From: Xanthomonas translucens pv. cerealis
GTDB taxonomy: Bacteria > Pseudomonadota > Gammaproteobacteria > Xanthomonadales > Xanthomonadaceae
Reading direction: 5' to 3'
Length of the DNA stretch: 64,000 nt
Assembly (NCBI RefSeq): GCF_006838285.1
Contig: NZ_CP038228.1
Coordinates: 2,418,001-2,482,000, forward strand
Positions 52,471 through 60,955 of this stretch are shown one piece after another. The position numbers were made by a program, and so were the translations under genes. Positions within the stretch are counted from its first letter, which is position 1; the number at the start of each line of letters is the position of its first letter. The notes beneath the pieces were generated by a model that did no database searches, was not told the DNA's origin, and saw only the letters and a list, made by a program, of their open reading frames with translations.

Positions 52471-53822
52471 GTCCGCTCCCGGTGCGGTCGCGATGCGGCT
52501 TTGCGCGCGCGCAGCAGTTGGTCTTCGTAGGCGTGCGCGAACGCGTCGCCGAACAGGCGGCGGAAGCGTTCGTCGGGATCGGCCTGCAGGCCCCGATAGT
52601 CCTGCACGTAACGCCGCCACGGGCGCCCGGGCCAGCCCGCCAGCGCGCCCTGAGCGCCGGACTGGGCCTCGAACCGGACCGGGTCGAAGTGCGCGAACGT
52701 CTGCTCGAACGCGGCGCGCATGCCGGCCATCAGCGCCAACTGGTGCTGGCCGATGTCGTGCATCGCATCGTCGATCGCCGCCGTACCGCCGAGATAGGCC
52801 GGATCGGGCGGACCGAGCAGCCGCGCCACCGCTTCCTCGGCGGTGGCGGCGAACTTCAGCGGATTGTTCTCGCTGCGGCGGATCAGCGTGGCCGGCAGGC
52901 GCAGGCTGTTCTTCATTTCCGCGCGGGCACGCAGCACGTCCATCAGCCCGGCGACCAGCGCGGTCAGCAACGCCTGCGGATCGGCGTCGGCCGGCGCCGA
53001 CGGCACTGCCGTCGGCACGATTGGCGGCGCTGTCGGGGTTGGGGTTGGGGTTGAAGTTGGGGTCGCGTTCGCCGCCGGGGTCGCTATCGATGCGGGCGGT
53101 GCTACGTCGGCGGCCGGCGCGGCAGATGGTGCGACCGGCGACGGGGCAGCCGGCGCGGCAACGAACTCGCTACGGGTATGGTCCCAATGCTCGGGCAGCA
53201 GCGCCTCCGGCGTCGCTGCCGGCGCACTGGCACGCGCACGATAGCGGTCGGCCAGCGCCGGCGAATGGTTCCAGTCCGGTGCGGCATGCGCCGGGGTCGC
53301 ACCGGTCATGGTGTACGACGTGGCGAACAAGGCCAGCGGATCGACCACTGTGGCCGATACCGGCGCCGGCGCCGGCGTCAGAGCGGCGAAGGCATCGTCG
53401 CTGGCATCGGTCACGACCACCGGCGGCGGCGGCGCAGCGACGGACGGGGCGATGATACTGGCCCCCGTCTCGCGGTCGGGCACGACCGGCAACACCGTCA
53501 CTCCGATCTCGAACAGGTCGATCTGCACCCGGTCGCCATCGCGCAGCGCCGCCGGGAAGCCCGGGCGCAGCGGCGCGCCGTTGTGCAGCACGCCGTTGGT
53601 GCTGTGATCCTCCAGAAAGTAGACCCCATCGAGATGGCGCACGCTAGCATGCAGCCGCGAGACGCCGGCGGCGTCCAACTGCCAGTCGCAGTCGGCGCCG
53701 CGGCCGATGCTGGCACCGCTGCCCTCCAGTTCGATGCGCGTGCGCGTCCCGGCGGCTACGTCGCGCTCGCCGCGCAGGTCCAGCAGCAAACGCGGCGCCA
53801 CGGCGGTCGGTGGCGCGCTCAT
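52467..53822 (-). CDS. tagH: FHA-domain protein TagH
   Basis: 451 residues. FHA domain about 10-110 with ASIGRGADCDWQL, VSRLHASVRHL and STNGVLHNGAPLRPG, the phosphothreonine-binding loops. A Pro/Ala/Thr-rich linker (about 115-285) includes a (TP)n run encoded by a short GGGGTT-type repeat at 53036-53067. The C-terminal block FEQTFAHFDPVRFE and FGDAFAHAYEDQLLRAR is the TagH/ImpI C-domain. Expected PpkA substrate and trigger of assembly. Overlaps its upstream gene by four bases. Confidence 0.93.
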   Translation of the reverse strand: MSAPPTAVAPRLLLDLRGERDVAAGTRTRIELEGSGASIGRGADCDWQLDAAGVSRLHASVRHLDGVYFLEDHSTNGVLHNGAPLRPGFPAALRDGDRVQIDLFEIGVTVLPVVPDRETGASIIAPSVAAPPPPVVVTDASDDAFAALTPAPAPVSATVVDPLALFATSYTMTGATPAHAAPDWNHSPALADRYRARASAPAATPEALLPEHWDHTRSEFVAAPAAPSPVAPSAAPAADVAPPASIATPAANATPTSTPTPTPTAPPIVPTAVPSAPADADPQALLTALVAGLMDVLRARAEMKNSLRLPATLIRRSENNPLKFAATAEEAVARLLGPPDPAYLGGTAAIDDAMHDIGQHQLALMAGMRAAFEQTFAHFDPVRFEAQSGAQGALAGWPGRPWRRYVQDYRGLQADPDERFRRLFGDAFAHAYEDQLLRARKAASRPHRERT

Positions 53823-54370
53823 GCGGCGTGCTCCTGGCCGTGCGGCAACAGTAACCGGGCGACCTCCGCCGCCCAGTCCGCCAGCGTGGCGTCGAAGACC
53901 TCCGGCGTGCGCGCCGCCAACTGCAGCAGCGCCGCCAGCGCGGCCGTGGCGGTGAGGTGCTCGGCCACCGGCGGCGCGTCGTCGTGGGCCACCGCGCTGC
54001 CGTCGGCCCATCCCGCCGCCGCAGCCAGCCAGGCGCCGACCGATCGGTAATCTGCGTTTTCCGCGTACGCCAGCGCCACGCGCCGGCTGGCGTCGTCGGG
54101 TTGCTGTACCCAGGACTGGGCCAGGCGCAGTCCCTCGCTGTCGTCCTCCTGCAGGGCCTGCCGGCGCACGCACTGGCACAGCCACGCGACCACATAGGGA
54201 CGCGGCGCCAGCCGCAGCGCCAGCGCCAGCGCATCGCTTGCGGCCTGCCCGCGCAGCAGCGCATGCACCGCCGGCGATGGCGCCTGAATCTCGGCCAGCA
54301 ATGCCTGCGCAGCCGACGATATCTGCATCTGCCGGGCGGCTTCGACGATCTGCGGCATGGCGTTCCTCAT
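53819..54370 (-). CDS. Uncharacterised helical protein within type VI operon
   Basis: 183 residues, alpha-helical, no signal or membrane span. Segments include AAQALLAEIQAPSPAVHALL, RPYVVAWLCQCVRRQAL and YAENADYRSVGAWLAAAAGW. It resembles small conserved proteins found next to vgrG and tagH in other type VI loci (I recall the DUF6931 label, with low certainty). ATGA overlaps with vgrG upstream and tagH downstream mean it is made in step with them. A scaffold, chaperone or immunity role cannot be excluded. Confidence 0.7.
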   Translation of the reverse strand: MRNAMPQIVEAARQMQISSAAQALLAEIQAPSPAVHALLRGQAASDALALALRLAPRPYVVAWLCQCVRRQALQEDDSEGLRLAQSWVQQPDDASRRVALAYAENADYRSVGAWLAAAAGWADGSAVAHDDAPPVAEHLTATAALAALLQLAARTPEVFDATLADWAAEVARLLLPHGQEHAA

Positions 54371-56301
54371 GGGACGACCAGCGACGACCCGACGGTCGTC
54401 GGGGTCCCTTTGAGCGTCGCCGGCCCCGATGCATTCAGCACCAGCGCGGCGTTGGCGCGCACCGTTGCCACCGCGTTGGACTGGATCAGCACCGAGGCAT
54501 TGGCGCGCATCAGCAGGCTGGCCTGCGCCACCACTTCGACGTTGGCCCCGGCATTGATTGCCACTGCGATGCGGCCATCGAGGGTGATGCGGGTGCCGCT
54601 GATCACCACTTCGCCGGTCCGCCGGAGCTGCAGCCGCGCCGGCCCGCACACCAGGTCGATCTCGGTCCCGGCCTCGATCCGCAGCGAACGGCCGACATCG
54701 AGACGGTCGTTGCGACCCACCTTCTGGCTGCGGTCGTTGCCGGTCTCGCCGATTTCGTCGTGTTCGGCCTCGTGGCGCAGGTCGCGCTGCGCATGCAGCA
54801 GCAGCTCCTCTTTACCCTTGCGGTCCTCGAAGCAGATCTCGTTGTAGTCCTGGGCGCCGCCGTTGGGATGGCTGCGGCTGCGCACACCGCTCTGGGTGCG
54901 GTTGGCGGGCAGCGCGTAGGGCGGCGGGTTGTCGGCGTTGTAGACGCTACCAATGATCAGCGGACGGTCCGGATTGCCTTCGAGGAAGCTCACCACCACC
55001 TCGTGGCCAACGCGCGGAATCTGCTGTGCGCCCCAGCGTTTGCCGGCCCACGATTGCGCCACGCGCACCGGGCACGAGCAGTCCGCGTTCGGCGTCCCCG
55101 GCGGGCTCCAGAAGAAATTCACCTGCACCCGGCCGTGCTGGTCCACCGCGATGTCCTCGGCCCTGGTGCCCTCGACCACTGCGGTCTGCAGGCCGGCGAT
55201 GGTCGGCCGCGGCGTGGTCTGCGTCGTACGGAACGGCTGGCGGCTGCGCAGCGCGCGGAACGCGCACGAGAACGGCTCGGCGACCTCCTCGCCGCCGGAG
55301 ACGTAGTCCACCTCGACCAGCTCGGTGTCCGCGCCGATCACCAGATATTCCTGATTGTGCTCGGCCTGCGGGAAGTCGCGCAGCTTGAACAGCGCGCCGA
55401 CCTGCAGCCCACAGGCGTCGGTCAGGCCCTGGTACTGCGCCTGGGCGACGTTCAGCGCCTCGGCGCGGACCTGCGCATGGCGGCGGCCGGTCGCGACATC
55501 GAGGTGCTCGCCCGGATAATCGAACACGTCCAGATCGCCGAGCGCGGCACCGGCAGTCTCGGCCGGCGCCTCGTTGGCCCGCAGCGAGGTCTTCGGTTTC
55601 AGATAATCGTAGTCGTCCAGGCGCACCCGGGTGCTGCGCGCGGTGCGCGCCAGCGACCAGTCGGTGATCGCATCCTTCATCCGGCTGCCCTTCTGCCCCG
55701 GCGGGCAATACGGGATGCGCGCGAACGGCGCCACCGCCACGTGCGCGCCAAGTCCGTCGGCCAGTACCATGGTGTGGGTACTGGCGGTATGCTCGAAGTA
55801 GTAGTAGATGCCTTCCTGCTCCATCAGCCGGCTGATGAAATCCAGGCCGCTCTCGCGGTACTGCACGCAGTACTCGCGCGGCGCGTAGCTCGCGCTCAGG
55901 CGCAGCTTCACGTCGCTGTAGCCCACATCGGCGAGCAGCGCGCGCACCAGTTGCGGCACGCTCTTGTTCTTGTAGATGCGGCAGTCGCGGCGCTGGCCCA
56001 GCAGCCACAGCTTCGGCACCAGGGTGAACGCATAGGTGGCGTAGCGCAGCTCGTCGATCTGCTCGAACCCGGTCTGCTCCGCCGCGCAGACGATGCCGTG
56101 GTAGTGACGCTTGTCGCCCTGCGGCGAAACCAGCTTCACCGCCATCGGCTTGCCGAGCAGCCCGCGCAGATCGATCCCGACATCGCGGCTGATCCCATGC
56201 AGCACGAACGTATAGGGCCGCCCCAGTTCTTCTTGCGCGGCCATGCGCACGAAGCGCAACGACTTGCCGAGGGGCGATTGCAGGGTGATCGCGTGGGCCA
56301 T
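54367..56301 (-). CDS. vgrG: Type VI spike protein VgrG
   Basis: 644 residues. ATG 56301 with a GGGGG site upstream is preferred over a TTG six bases earlier. Gp27-like domains: YATYAFTLVPKLWLLGQRRD, YCVQYRESGLDFISRLMEQE, GIYYYFEH. The gp5 OB fold has GRVQVNFFW, RVAQSWAGKRWG and PRVGHEVVVSFLEGNPDRPL. The C-terminus is a beta-helix with repetitive strands ending at SSLVVP and carries no extra toxin domain, so cargo must come from separate proteins. Just upstream (5' side) are the two island genes. Confidence 0.96.
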   Translation of the reverse strand: MAHAITLQSPLGKSLRFVRMAAQEELGRPYTFVLHGISRDVGIDLRGLLGKPMAVKLVSPQGDKRHYHGIVCAAEQTGFEQIDELRYATYAFTLVPKLWLLGQRRDCRIYKNKSVPQLVRALLADVGYSDVKLRLSASYAPREYCVQYRESGLDFISRLMEQEGIYYYFEHTASTHTMVLADGLGAHVAVAPFARIPYCPPGQKGSRMKDAITDWSLARTARSTRVRLDDYDYLKPKTSLRANEAPAETAGAALGDLDVFDYPGEHLDVATGRRHAQVRAEALNVAQAQYQGLTDACGLQVGALFKLRDFPQAEHNQEYLVIGADTELVEVDYVSGGEEVAEPFSCAFRALRSRQPFRTTQTTPRPTIAGLQTAVVEGTRAEDIAVDQHGRVQVNFFWSPPGTPNADCSCPVRVAQSWAGKRWGAQQIPRVGHEVVVSFLEGNPDRPLIIGSVYNADNPPPYALPANRTQSGVRSRSHPNGGAQDYNEICFEDRKGKEELLLHAQRDLRHEAEHDEIGETGNDRSQKVGRNDRLDVGRSLRIEAGTEIDLVCGPARLQLRRTGEVVISGTRITLDGRIAVAINAGANVEVVAQASLLMRANASVLIQSNAVATVRANAALVLNASGPATLKGTPTTVGSSLVVP

Positions 56302-56602
56302 GGTCAAGCCCCCGGAGTGATCAGACTGAGCGGCGAGGAGATCGTCGATTGCATGCGATCACTCTGCCCGCGAGCGGTGCACCGGCTGAAATCCAAAATC
56401 GCTATGCCAGGCATGCCGCCGGAAAATAGGTCCGGCATCCCCGTGCCGGAGAGGTTCGCCGGTCGCAATCGCCGCATGGCGCCCAGCCATGCCCGCACAG
56501 CACGTCTCTGCGACGGCGTAGGGCAGTTGCAGTCGGATCGACAGGAATGCGCATGTCCGCACTGCTGTCCGACATGGCATTGCCCGAACTCACGGCCAGG
56601 CA
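56302..56602. other. Intergenic region between deaminase and vgrG
   Basis: Three hundred bases of intermediate GC with several short overlapping minus-strand frames. One starts MSDSSADMRIPVDP (56552 downward) but changes character within 25 residues. I see no supported gene, immunity or otherwise; it may hold a decayed remnant. Confidence 0.4.
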
Positions 56603-57085
56603 TCATCCTGGAGCAATCCATACGCCTCGGTTCGGCGTGCTGTGCGTGGTCGAGTAGACGATGCCACGTCTATCGAGCTCGACGGCGCATTCCGTGCAAC
56701 AAGGCTTGGACACTCCCAGCTTTAGGCCCTGCATCTCTTTATGAATCTGTATAAAATAACTCACGATCTTCATTTCGGCATGCATGCCTGTTGGGCCATG
56801 GGCGATGGTAACCGTCATGCCCCTGGTTGGTCTTCCTCCTAACGTGTCCCACGCACGCAACACTATTTCACTTGTCAAACTGACGGTATTCGAGGCAACG
56901 ACGAACTCGCTGCCGGACTTATAGACCGCGACGCAATCCATCTGAATAAGGCCCTGAGAAGCGAAAGTCTGGGCTCTCGATCCAGAATATGCAATTTGCA
57001 AGATGGCAACGGCAATCCGGTCTATATCCTCCATCCGCTCCGGCTGCTCTTGATGGTAATCGGCATCTCGTCTATTGACTTGCAT
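56603..57085 (-). CDS. Putative nucleic-acid/nucleotide deaminase toxin, candidate type VI effector
   Basis: 160 residues, stand-alone. The zinc-deaminase signature is clear: HAE at 102-104 (GMHAEMKIVSYF) and a cysteine cluster KPCCTEC at 127-133, giving Cys130-x2-Cys133 with Cys129 extra. The linking strand-helix (LKLGVSKPCC) resembles the IGVSKxxC element of toxin deaminases of polymorphic systems (OTT_1508/YwqJ-type). The N-terminal half (residues 20-95) is alpha/beta. No signal peptide. ATG 57085 has GGAGA eight bases upstream. GC is far below the flanking tss genes, and it lies between clpV and vgrG in the same orientation. Target (DNA, RNA, nucleotide) unknown; assignment from motif only. 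Confidence 0.72.
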   Translation of the reverse strand: MQVNRRDADYHQEQPERMEDIDRIAVAILQIAYSGSRAQTFASQGLIQMDCVAVYKSGSEFVVASNTVSLTSEIVLRAWDTLGGRPTRGMTVTIAHGPTGMHAEMKIVSYFIQIHKEMQGLKLGVSKPCCTECAVELDRRGIVYSTTHSTPNRGVWIAPG

Positions 57086-57269
57086 TGCATTTTCTCCATT
57101 TAATTCACAGCGCCCATGAATTAAATTCTTATCGATAACGAGGTTCGTAAGGCGACTGTTTATTCGACAGAATTTCTTCTCTATTTTCCGAAAATTCGGA
57201 GACTCGCCTCTTGCTTAGAGACGCCACTAAGAGCGAAGATTTTTAGCTAAACCGCAGTGCGACCAGAGA

Positions 57270-57800
57270 TCACCGATTTACGGTGCACGCAGCCCAGTGG
57301 ATCTGCGCCCCTCCTTCCCGGTATTGTTCGCAGATAGCTCTAAGCGTCACCGGATTCCCTACGCTTGCGGAGTACGAACCTGGCTGAGGCGGGGTGATCG
57401 TGGGCATTCCAGTTTCGTTATATGCGTACAGGGTCAGATCGGGACAGAGATCACCGACGTGGTAAATTCTTCGACCCGGCGTATTAACCCTAACCGCACC
57501 GCCTGCTGAAGACGTATCGTATTCGGAACCCTGAGAATCCCATTCGGTGGGCAACCTGGCCGGCAATCCACCGCCCTGTCCTATGATGACTCCGTGATTA
57601 TCGTCGAGGCCCATTCCCATTCCAAAGATAACGATCTCTATGCCCGCTGGCACCCGGAACCTTGGGCTTACTCCCGCGCTTGACTGAATCAACTCGCCAT
57701 GTCCTTCGCATACCACCACGCGAAGTCCATGTGGATTCGCTGGCCGCGAGGGGCGTGTGCTACTTCTTTGAACTCGATTATGACCTAATGGGGTGGACAT
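57270..57800 (-). CDS. Stv-like (putative adhesin domain) protein, companion of deaminase
   Basis: 176 residues from ATG 57800, preferred because GGAGAA lies eight bases before it; the in-frame ATG at 57815 overlaps that ribosome site. The order of motifs matches the Stv putative-adhesin domain of polymorphic toxins: VVVCEGHGELI (GHG), FRVPAGIEIVIFGMG (VPxG), YHVGDLCPDLTLYAY (GxxxPDxTL) and a C-terminal GGAQIHWAACT. No signal, no membrane span. Same low-GC composition as the deaminase gene, and 185 bases upstream of it. It could be a delivery/adaptor domain protein, a second toxin part, or immunity. Identification by recalled motifs, moderate certainty. Confidence 0.6.
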   Translation of the reverse strand: MSTPLGHNRVQRSSTRPSRPANPHGLRVVVCEGHGELIQSSAGVSPRFRVPAGIEIVIFGMGMGLDDNHGVIIGQGGGLPARLPTEWDSQGSEYDTSSAGGAVRVNTPGRRIYHVGDLCPDLTLYAYNETGMPTITPPQPGSYSASVGNPVTLRAICEQYREGGAQIHWAACTVNR

Positions 57801-58096
57801 TATTTTATTCTCCATTAATTATTTAATTAACACCTGCATTTATCGCATTAAAATTGATTATATTCATTTTTATATAAATTTAATATTTTAATTAATTAAA
57901 AATAATTCCTTCTTTTTTAATTTTCGCCCATACTTCTCGTCGCATCACCCTAACAGATGCACCGCCATAAGCTCTCTTCCTTATAAATTCCCGTCATGGA
58001 AAGCACTACATCCGTAGAGTTAATTCCGACGACAGTCCGCCATTTCAATGCATATAAACAGCATTCTGCGTGTGGCACTTTAAACGGAACGAGATG
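57801..58096. other. Very AT-rich intergenic segment at the head of the island
   Basis: Contains the most AT-rich DNA in the window (57815-57930, runs such as TTAATTAATTAAAAAT). Likely the promoter of the two island genes and a possible H-NS/xenogeneic silencer target. A 40-codon frame in register with clpV continues after the clpV stop (58095 to about 57956) but I do not call it a gene. Confidence 0.5.
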
Positions 58097-60928
58097 TTAG
58101 GTCGGATTCGGCATTGAACGCCCAAGACTATCTGATGCATAGACGCTCGTATCCGCTGCATGTGTCGCCATCGTCACCTTCGATTCCTTAGTCACGGCAT
58201 CAAACCGATAAGCAAGCGTTCCCTCCGCCGTGAAAACCGTAATACCCGCAAGTTCATCCGGATGCCCTGAGCCTAGAAGCAACTCGCGACTGATCTCCGG
58301 CAGCATCGAATTGGTCAGAATCGCATCGATCATCCGTCCGCCCGATTCGCTCTCGGTGCAGCGGCTCACCACCAGTTCCACCACCGACGCGTCGTAGTCG
58401 AAGGGGATCCGGTAGCGCTCTTCGATACGGCGCTTGATCCGGTCCAACTGCAGCCGCACGATCTGCGCCAGCATCGCCTGGCTCAACGGGTAATAGGGAA
58501 TCGCCACCAACCGTCCGAGCAAGGCCGGCGGAAACACCTGCAACAGTGGCGCGCGCAGCGCCTTGGCCATGGCGTCCGGGTCCGGCAGCAGCTCCGGGTC
58601 GGCGCACAGGCTGGAGATCAGTTCGGTGCCGGCATTGCTGGTGAGGATGAGCAACGTGTTGCGGAAGTCGATGCGACGGCCTTCGCCGTCTTCCATCCAG
58701 CCTTTGTCGAACACCTGGAAGAACAGTTCGTGCACGTCGGGATGGGCCTTCTCGACCTCGTCGAGCAGCACCACCGAGTAAGGCTTGCGCCGCACCGCCT
58801 CGGTCAGCACGCCGCCTTCGCCATAGCCAACGTAGCCGGGCGGTGCGCCCTTCAGCGAGGACACGGTGTGCGCCTCCTGGTACTCGCTCATGTTGATGGA
58901 GATCAGGTTCTGCTCGCCTCCGTAGAGCGCCTCGGCCAGGGCCAGCGCGGTCTCGGTCTTGCCGACCCCGGAGGTGCCGGCGAGCAGGAACACGCCGACC
59001 GGCTTGTCCGGGTTGTCCAGGCCGGCGCGGCTGGTCTGGATGCGCCGGGCGATCGTCCGCATCGCGTGGTCCTGGCCGATCACGCGCCGGCCGAGCAGTT
59101 CCGGCAGGCGCAGCACGGTGTCGATCTCGTTGCGCGCCATGCGCCCGACCGGGATGCCGGTCCAGTCGGCGACCACCGTGGCCACCGCCTGGTAGTCCAC
59201 CGTCGGCAGGATCAGCGGGGTCTCGCCCTGCAGCACGGCCAGTTCGTCCTGCACCTGGCGCAGCCGCGCCAGCAGCGCGGCGCGGTCGTCGTCCGCCGGC
59301 GCGGCGTTGCCGACATCCTGCATCTGCTGCGCGGCGGCGGTTTCCAGCGCGCTGCCAGTACCTTCGACCGGCACGGCGCCGCTGCGCAGTTGCGCACGCA
59401 GCGCCAGCAACGCGTCCACCAAGGCCTTTTCCTGACTCCAGCGCGCTTCCAGCGCGTCCAGGCGCTGCTGTTCGTCGGCCAGGGCCTGGGTGCAGGCAGT
59501 CGCGCGGGTATCGACGGCGATGCCGATCGTGCGTTCGCGTTCGATGATGTCCAGTTCGGTGCGCAGCGATTCCAGCCGCCGCCGGCTGTCATCGACCTCT
59601 GCCGGCACCGCGTGCAGGCTCACCGCCACCCGCGCGCAAGCGGTGTCGAGCAGGCTAACCGACTTGTCCGGCAACTGCCGCGCGGGGATGTAGCGGTGGC
59701 CGAGCGCGACCGCTGCCTCCAGCGCCTCGTCGAGGATCTGCACCTGGTGGTGCCGCTCCATGGTCGAGGCCACCGCACGCATCATCCGCACCGCTCTGGC
59801 CTCGTCCGGCTCGGCGACCTGCACCGCCTGGAAGCGCCGGCTTAGTGCCGGGTCCTTCTCGATGTGCCTGCGGTACTCGGCGAAGGTGGTCGCGCCCACG
59901 GTGCGCAGGGTGCCGCGTGCCAGCGCCGGCTTGAGCAGGTTGGCGGCATCGCCGGTGCCGGCGGCGCCGCCGGCGCCGACCAGGGTATGGGTCTCATCGA
60001 CGAACAGAATCACCGGCTTGGGGCTGCCCTGGACCTCGTCGATCACCGCGCGCAGGCGCTGCTCGAACTCGCCCTTCATGCTCGCCCCAGCCTGCAGCAG
60101 ACCGACGTCGAGCACGCGCAACTCGACCTCGCGCAGCGCCGGCGGCACGTCGCCGCGGGCGATGCGCTGGGCCAGACCCTCGACCACCGCGGTCTTGCCG
60201 ACGCCGGCCTCGCCGACCAGGATCGGGTTGTTCTGCCGGCGCCGCATCAGGATGTCCACGACCTGGCGGATCTCCTCGTCGCGGCCGATGATCGGATCGA
60301 GCGCGCCCTCGCGCGCCTGCGCGGTGAGGTCGGTGGTGAACCGCGCCAGCGCCTCCTGCCGGCCCAGCGCCGCCGGCGCGATCGCGCCGCTGGCCGCGCC
60401 GGGGGCGTCGGCCGCGCCAAGCCGGAAGCCGTCGCTGGGCCGCTGGCCGTCCTCCGGCGAGCCGGCGACGATGCCGGCGAACCGCTCGCCCAACGCCTCC
60501 GCCCTGAGCTTGTCGAACTCGCGCGAGATCCGGCCCAACACCGCGCGCAGGCGGCGCACGCTGAGGATGCCGGCCAGCAGGTAGCCACTGCGCACCTGCG
60601 CCTCGCCGAAGCCCAGCGACGCCTGCACCCAGCCGCGCTCGACCGCCTCCTCCACGTCCGCCGACAGATCGGTGACCCCGCTGGCGCCACGCGGCAACCG
60701 CTCCAGCGCTTCGCTGACGTCGCGCGCCAGCGCCGCCGGGTCCAGTGCGAAGTGGCGCACGATGCGGTGCAGGTCCGAATCCTGCAACTGCAGCAACTGC
60801 TGCAGCCAGTGCACCAGTTCCACCTCGGGATTGCCGCGCAGCTTGCAGAACACCGTGGCGCTCTCGATCGCCCGATAGGCCAGCGGGTTGAGCTTGCCGA
60901 ACAGCGCGGCGCGCGAGATCTCGGTCAT
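58097..60928 (-). CDS. clpV: Type VI sheath-disassembly ATPase ClpV
   Basis: 943 residues. ATG 60928 gives MTEISRAALFGKLN, the ClpV N-terminus. N-domain about 1-160; AAA1 with Walker A GEAGVGKTAVVEG near 241 and Walker B VILFVDETHTLVGAGG; middle coiled region about 410-560; AAA2 with GTSGVGKTETALA near 653 and VVLLDEVEKAH. Recycles contracted TssBC sheaths. The last 30 or so residues (after LAYRFDAVTK) are encoded by codons poorer in GC than the rest and look unlike the family end, as if the 3' end was rewritten when the AT-rich island came in. Confidence 0.95.
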   Translation of the reverse strand: MTEISRAALFGKLNPLAYRAIESATVFCKLRGNPEVELVHWLQQLLQLQDSDLHRIVRHFALDPAALARDVSEALERLPRGASGVTDLSADVEEAVERGWVQASLGFGEAQVRSGYLLAGILSVRRLRAVLGRISREFDKLRAEALGERFAGIVAGSPEDGQRPSDGFRLGAADAPGAASGAIAPAALGRQEALARFTTDLTAQAREGALDPIIGRDEEIRQVVDILMRRRQNNPILVGEAGVGKTAVVEGLAQRIARGDVPPALREVELRVLDVGLLQAGASMKGEFEQRLRAVIDEVQGSPKPVILFVDETHTLVGAGGAAGTGDAANLLKPALARGTLRTVGATTFAEYRRHIEKDPALSRRFQAVQVAEPDEARAVRMMRAVASTMERHHQVQILDEALEAAVALGHRYIPARQLPDKSVSLLDTACARVAVSLHAVPAEVDDSRRRLESLRTELDIIERERTIGIAVDTRATACTQALADEQQRLDALEARWSQEKALVDALLALRAQLRSGAVPVEGTGSALETAAAQQMQDVGNAAPADDDRAALLARLRQVQDELAVLQGETPLILPTVDYQAVATVVADWTGIPVGRMARNEIDTVLRLPELLGRRVIGQDHAMRTIARRIQTSRAGLDNPDKPVGVFLLAGTSGVGKTETALALAEALYGGEQNLISINMSEYQEAHTVSSLKGAPPGYVGYGEGGVLTEAVRRKPYSVVLLDEVEKAHPDVHELFFQVFDKGWMEDGEGRRIDFRNTLLILTSNAGTELISSLCADPELLPDPDAMAKALRAPLLQVFPPALLGRLVAIPYYPLSQAMLAQIVRLQLDRIKRRIEERYRIPFDYDASVVELVVSRCTESESGGRMIDAILTNSMLPEISRELLLGSGHPDELAGITVFTAEGTLAYRFDAVTKESKVTMATHAADTSVYASDSLGRSMPNPT

Positions 60929-60955
60929 GACGGCTCCAACGGGGGAAGGCAAGGG

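Noticed and set aside
53036..53067. GGGGTT-type tandem repeat as a possible CRISPR or telomere-like element
   Set aside because: It is a short codon repeat coding for the Thr-Pro linker of TagH; no CRISPR array was seen anywhere in the window.
54238..56754. 838-codon plus-strand frame opposite vgrG
   Set aside because: Shadow of vgrG with no recognisable domain.
57956..58096. In-frame open stretch after the clpV stop
   Set aside because: Only about 40 codons, would need readthrough or a GTG start without ribosome site; no homology recognised.
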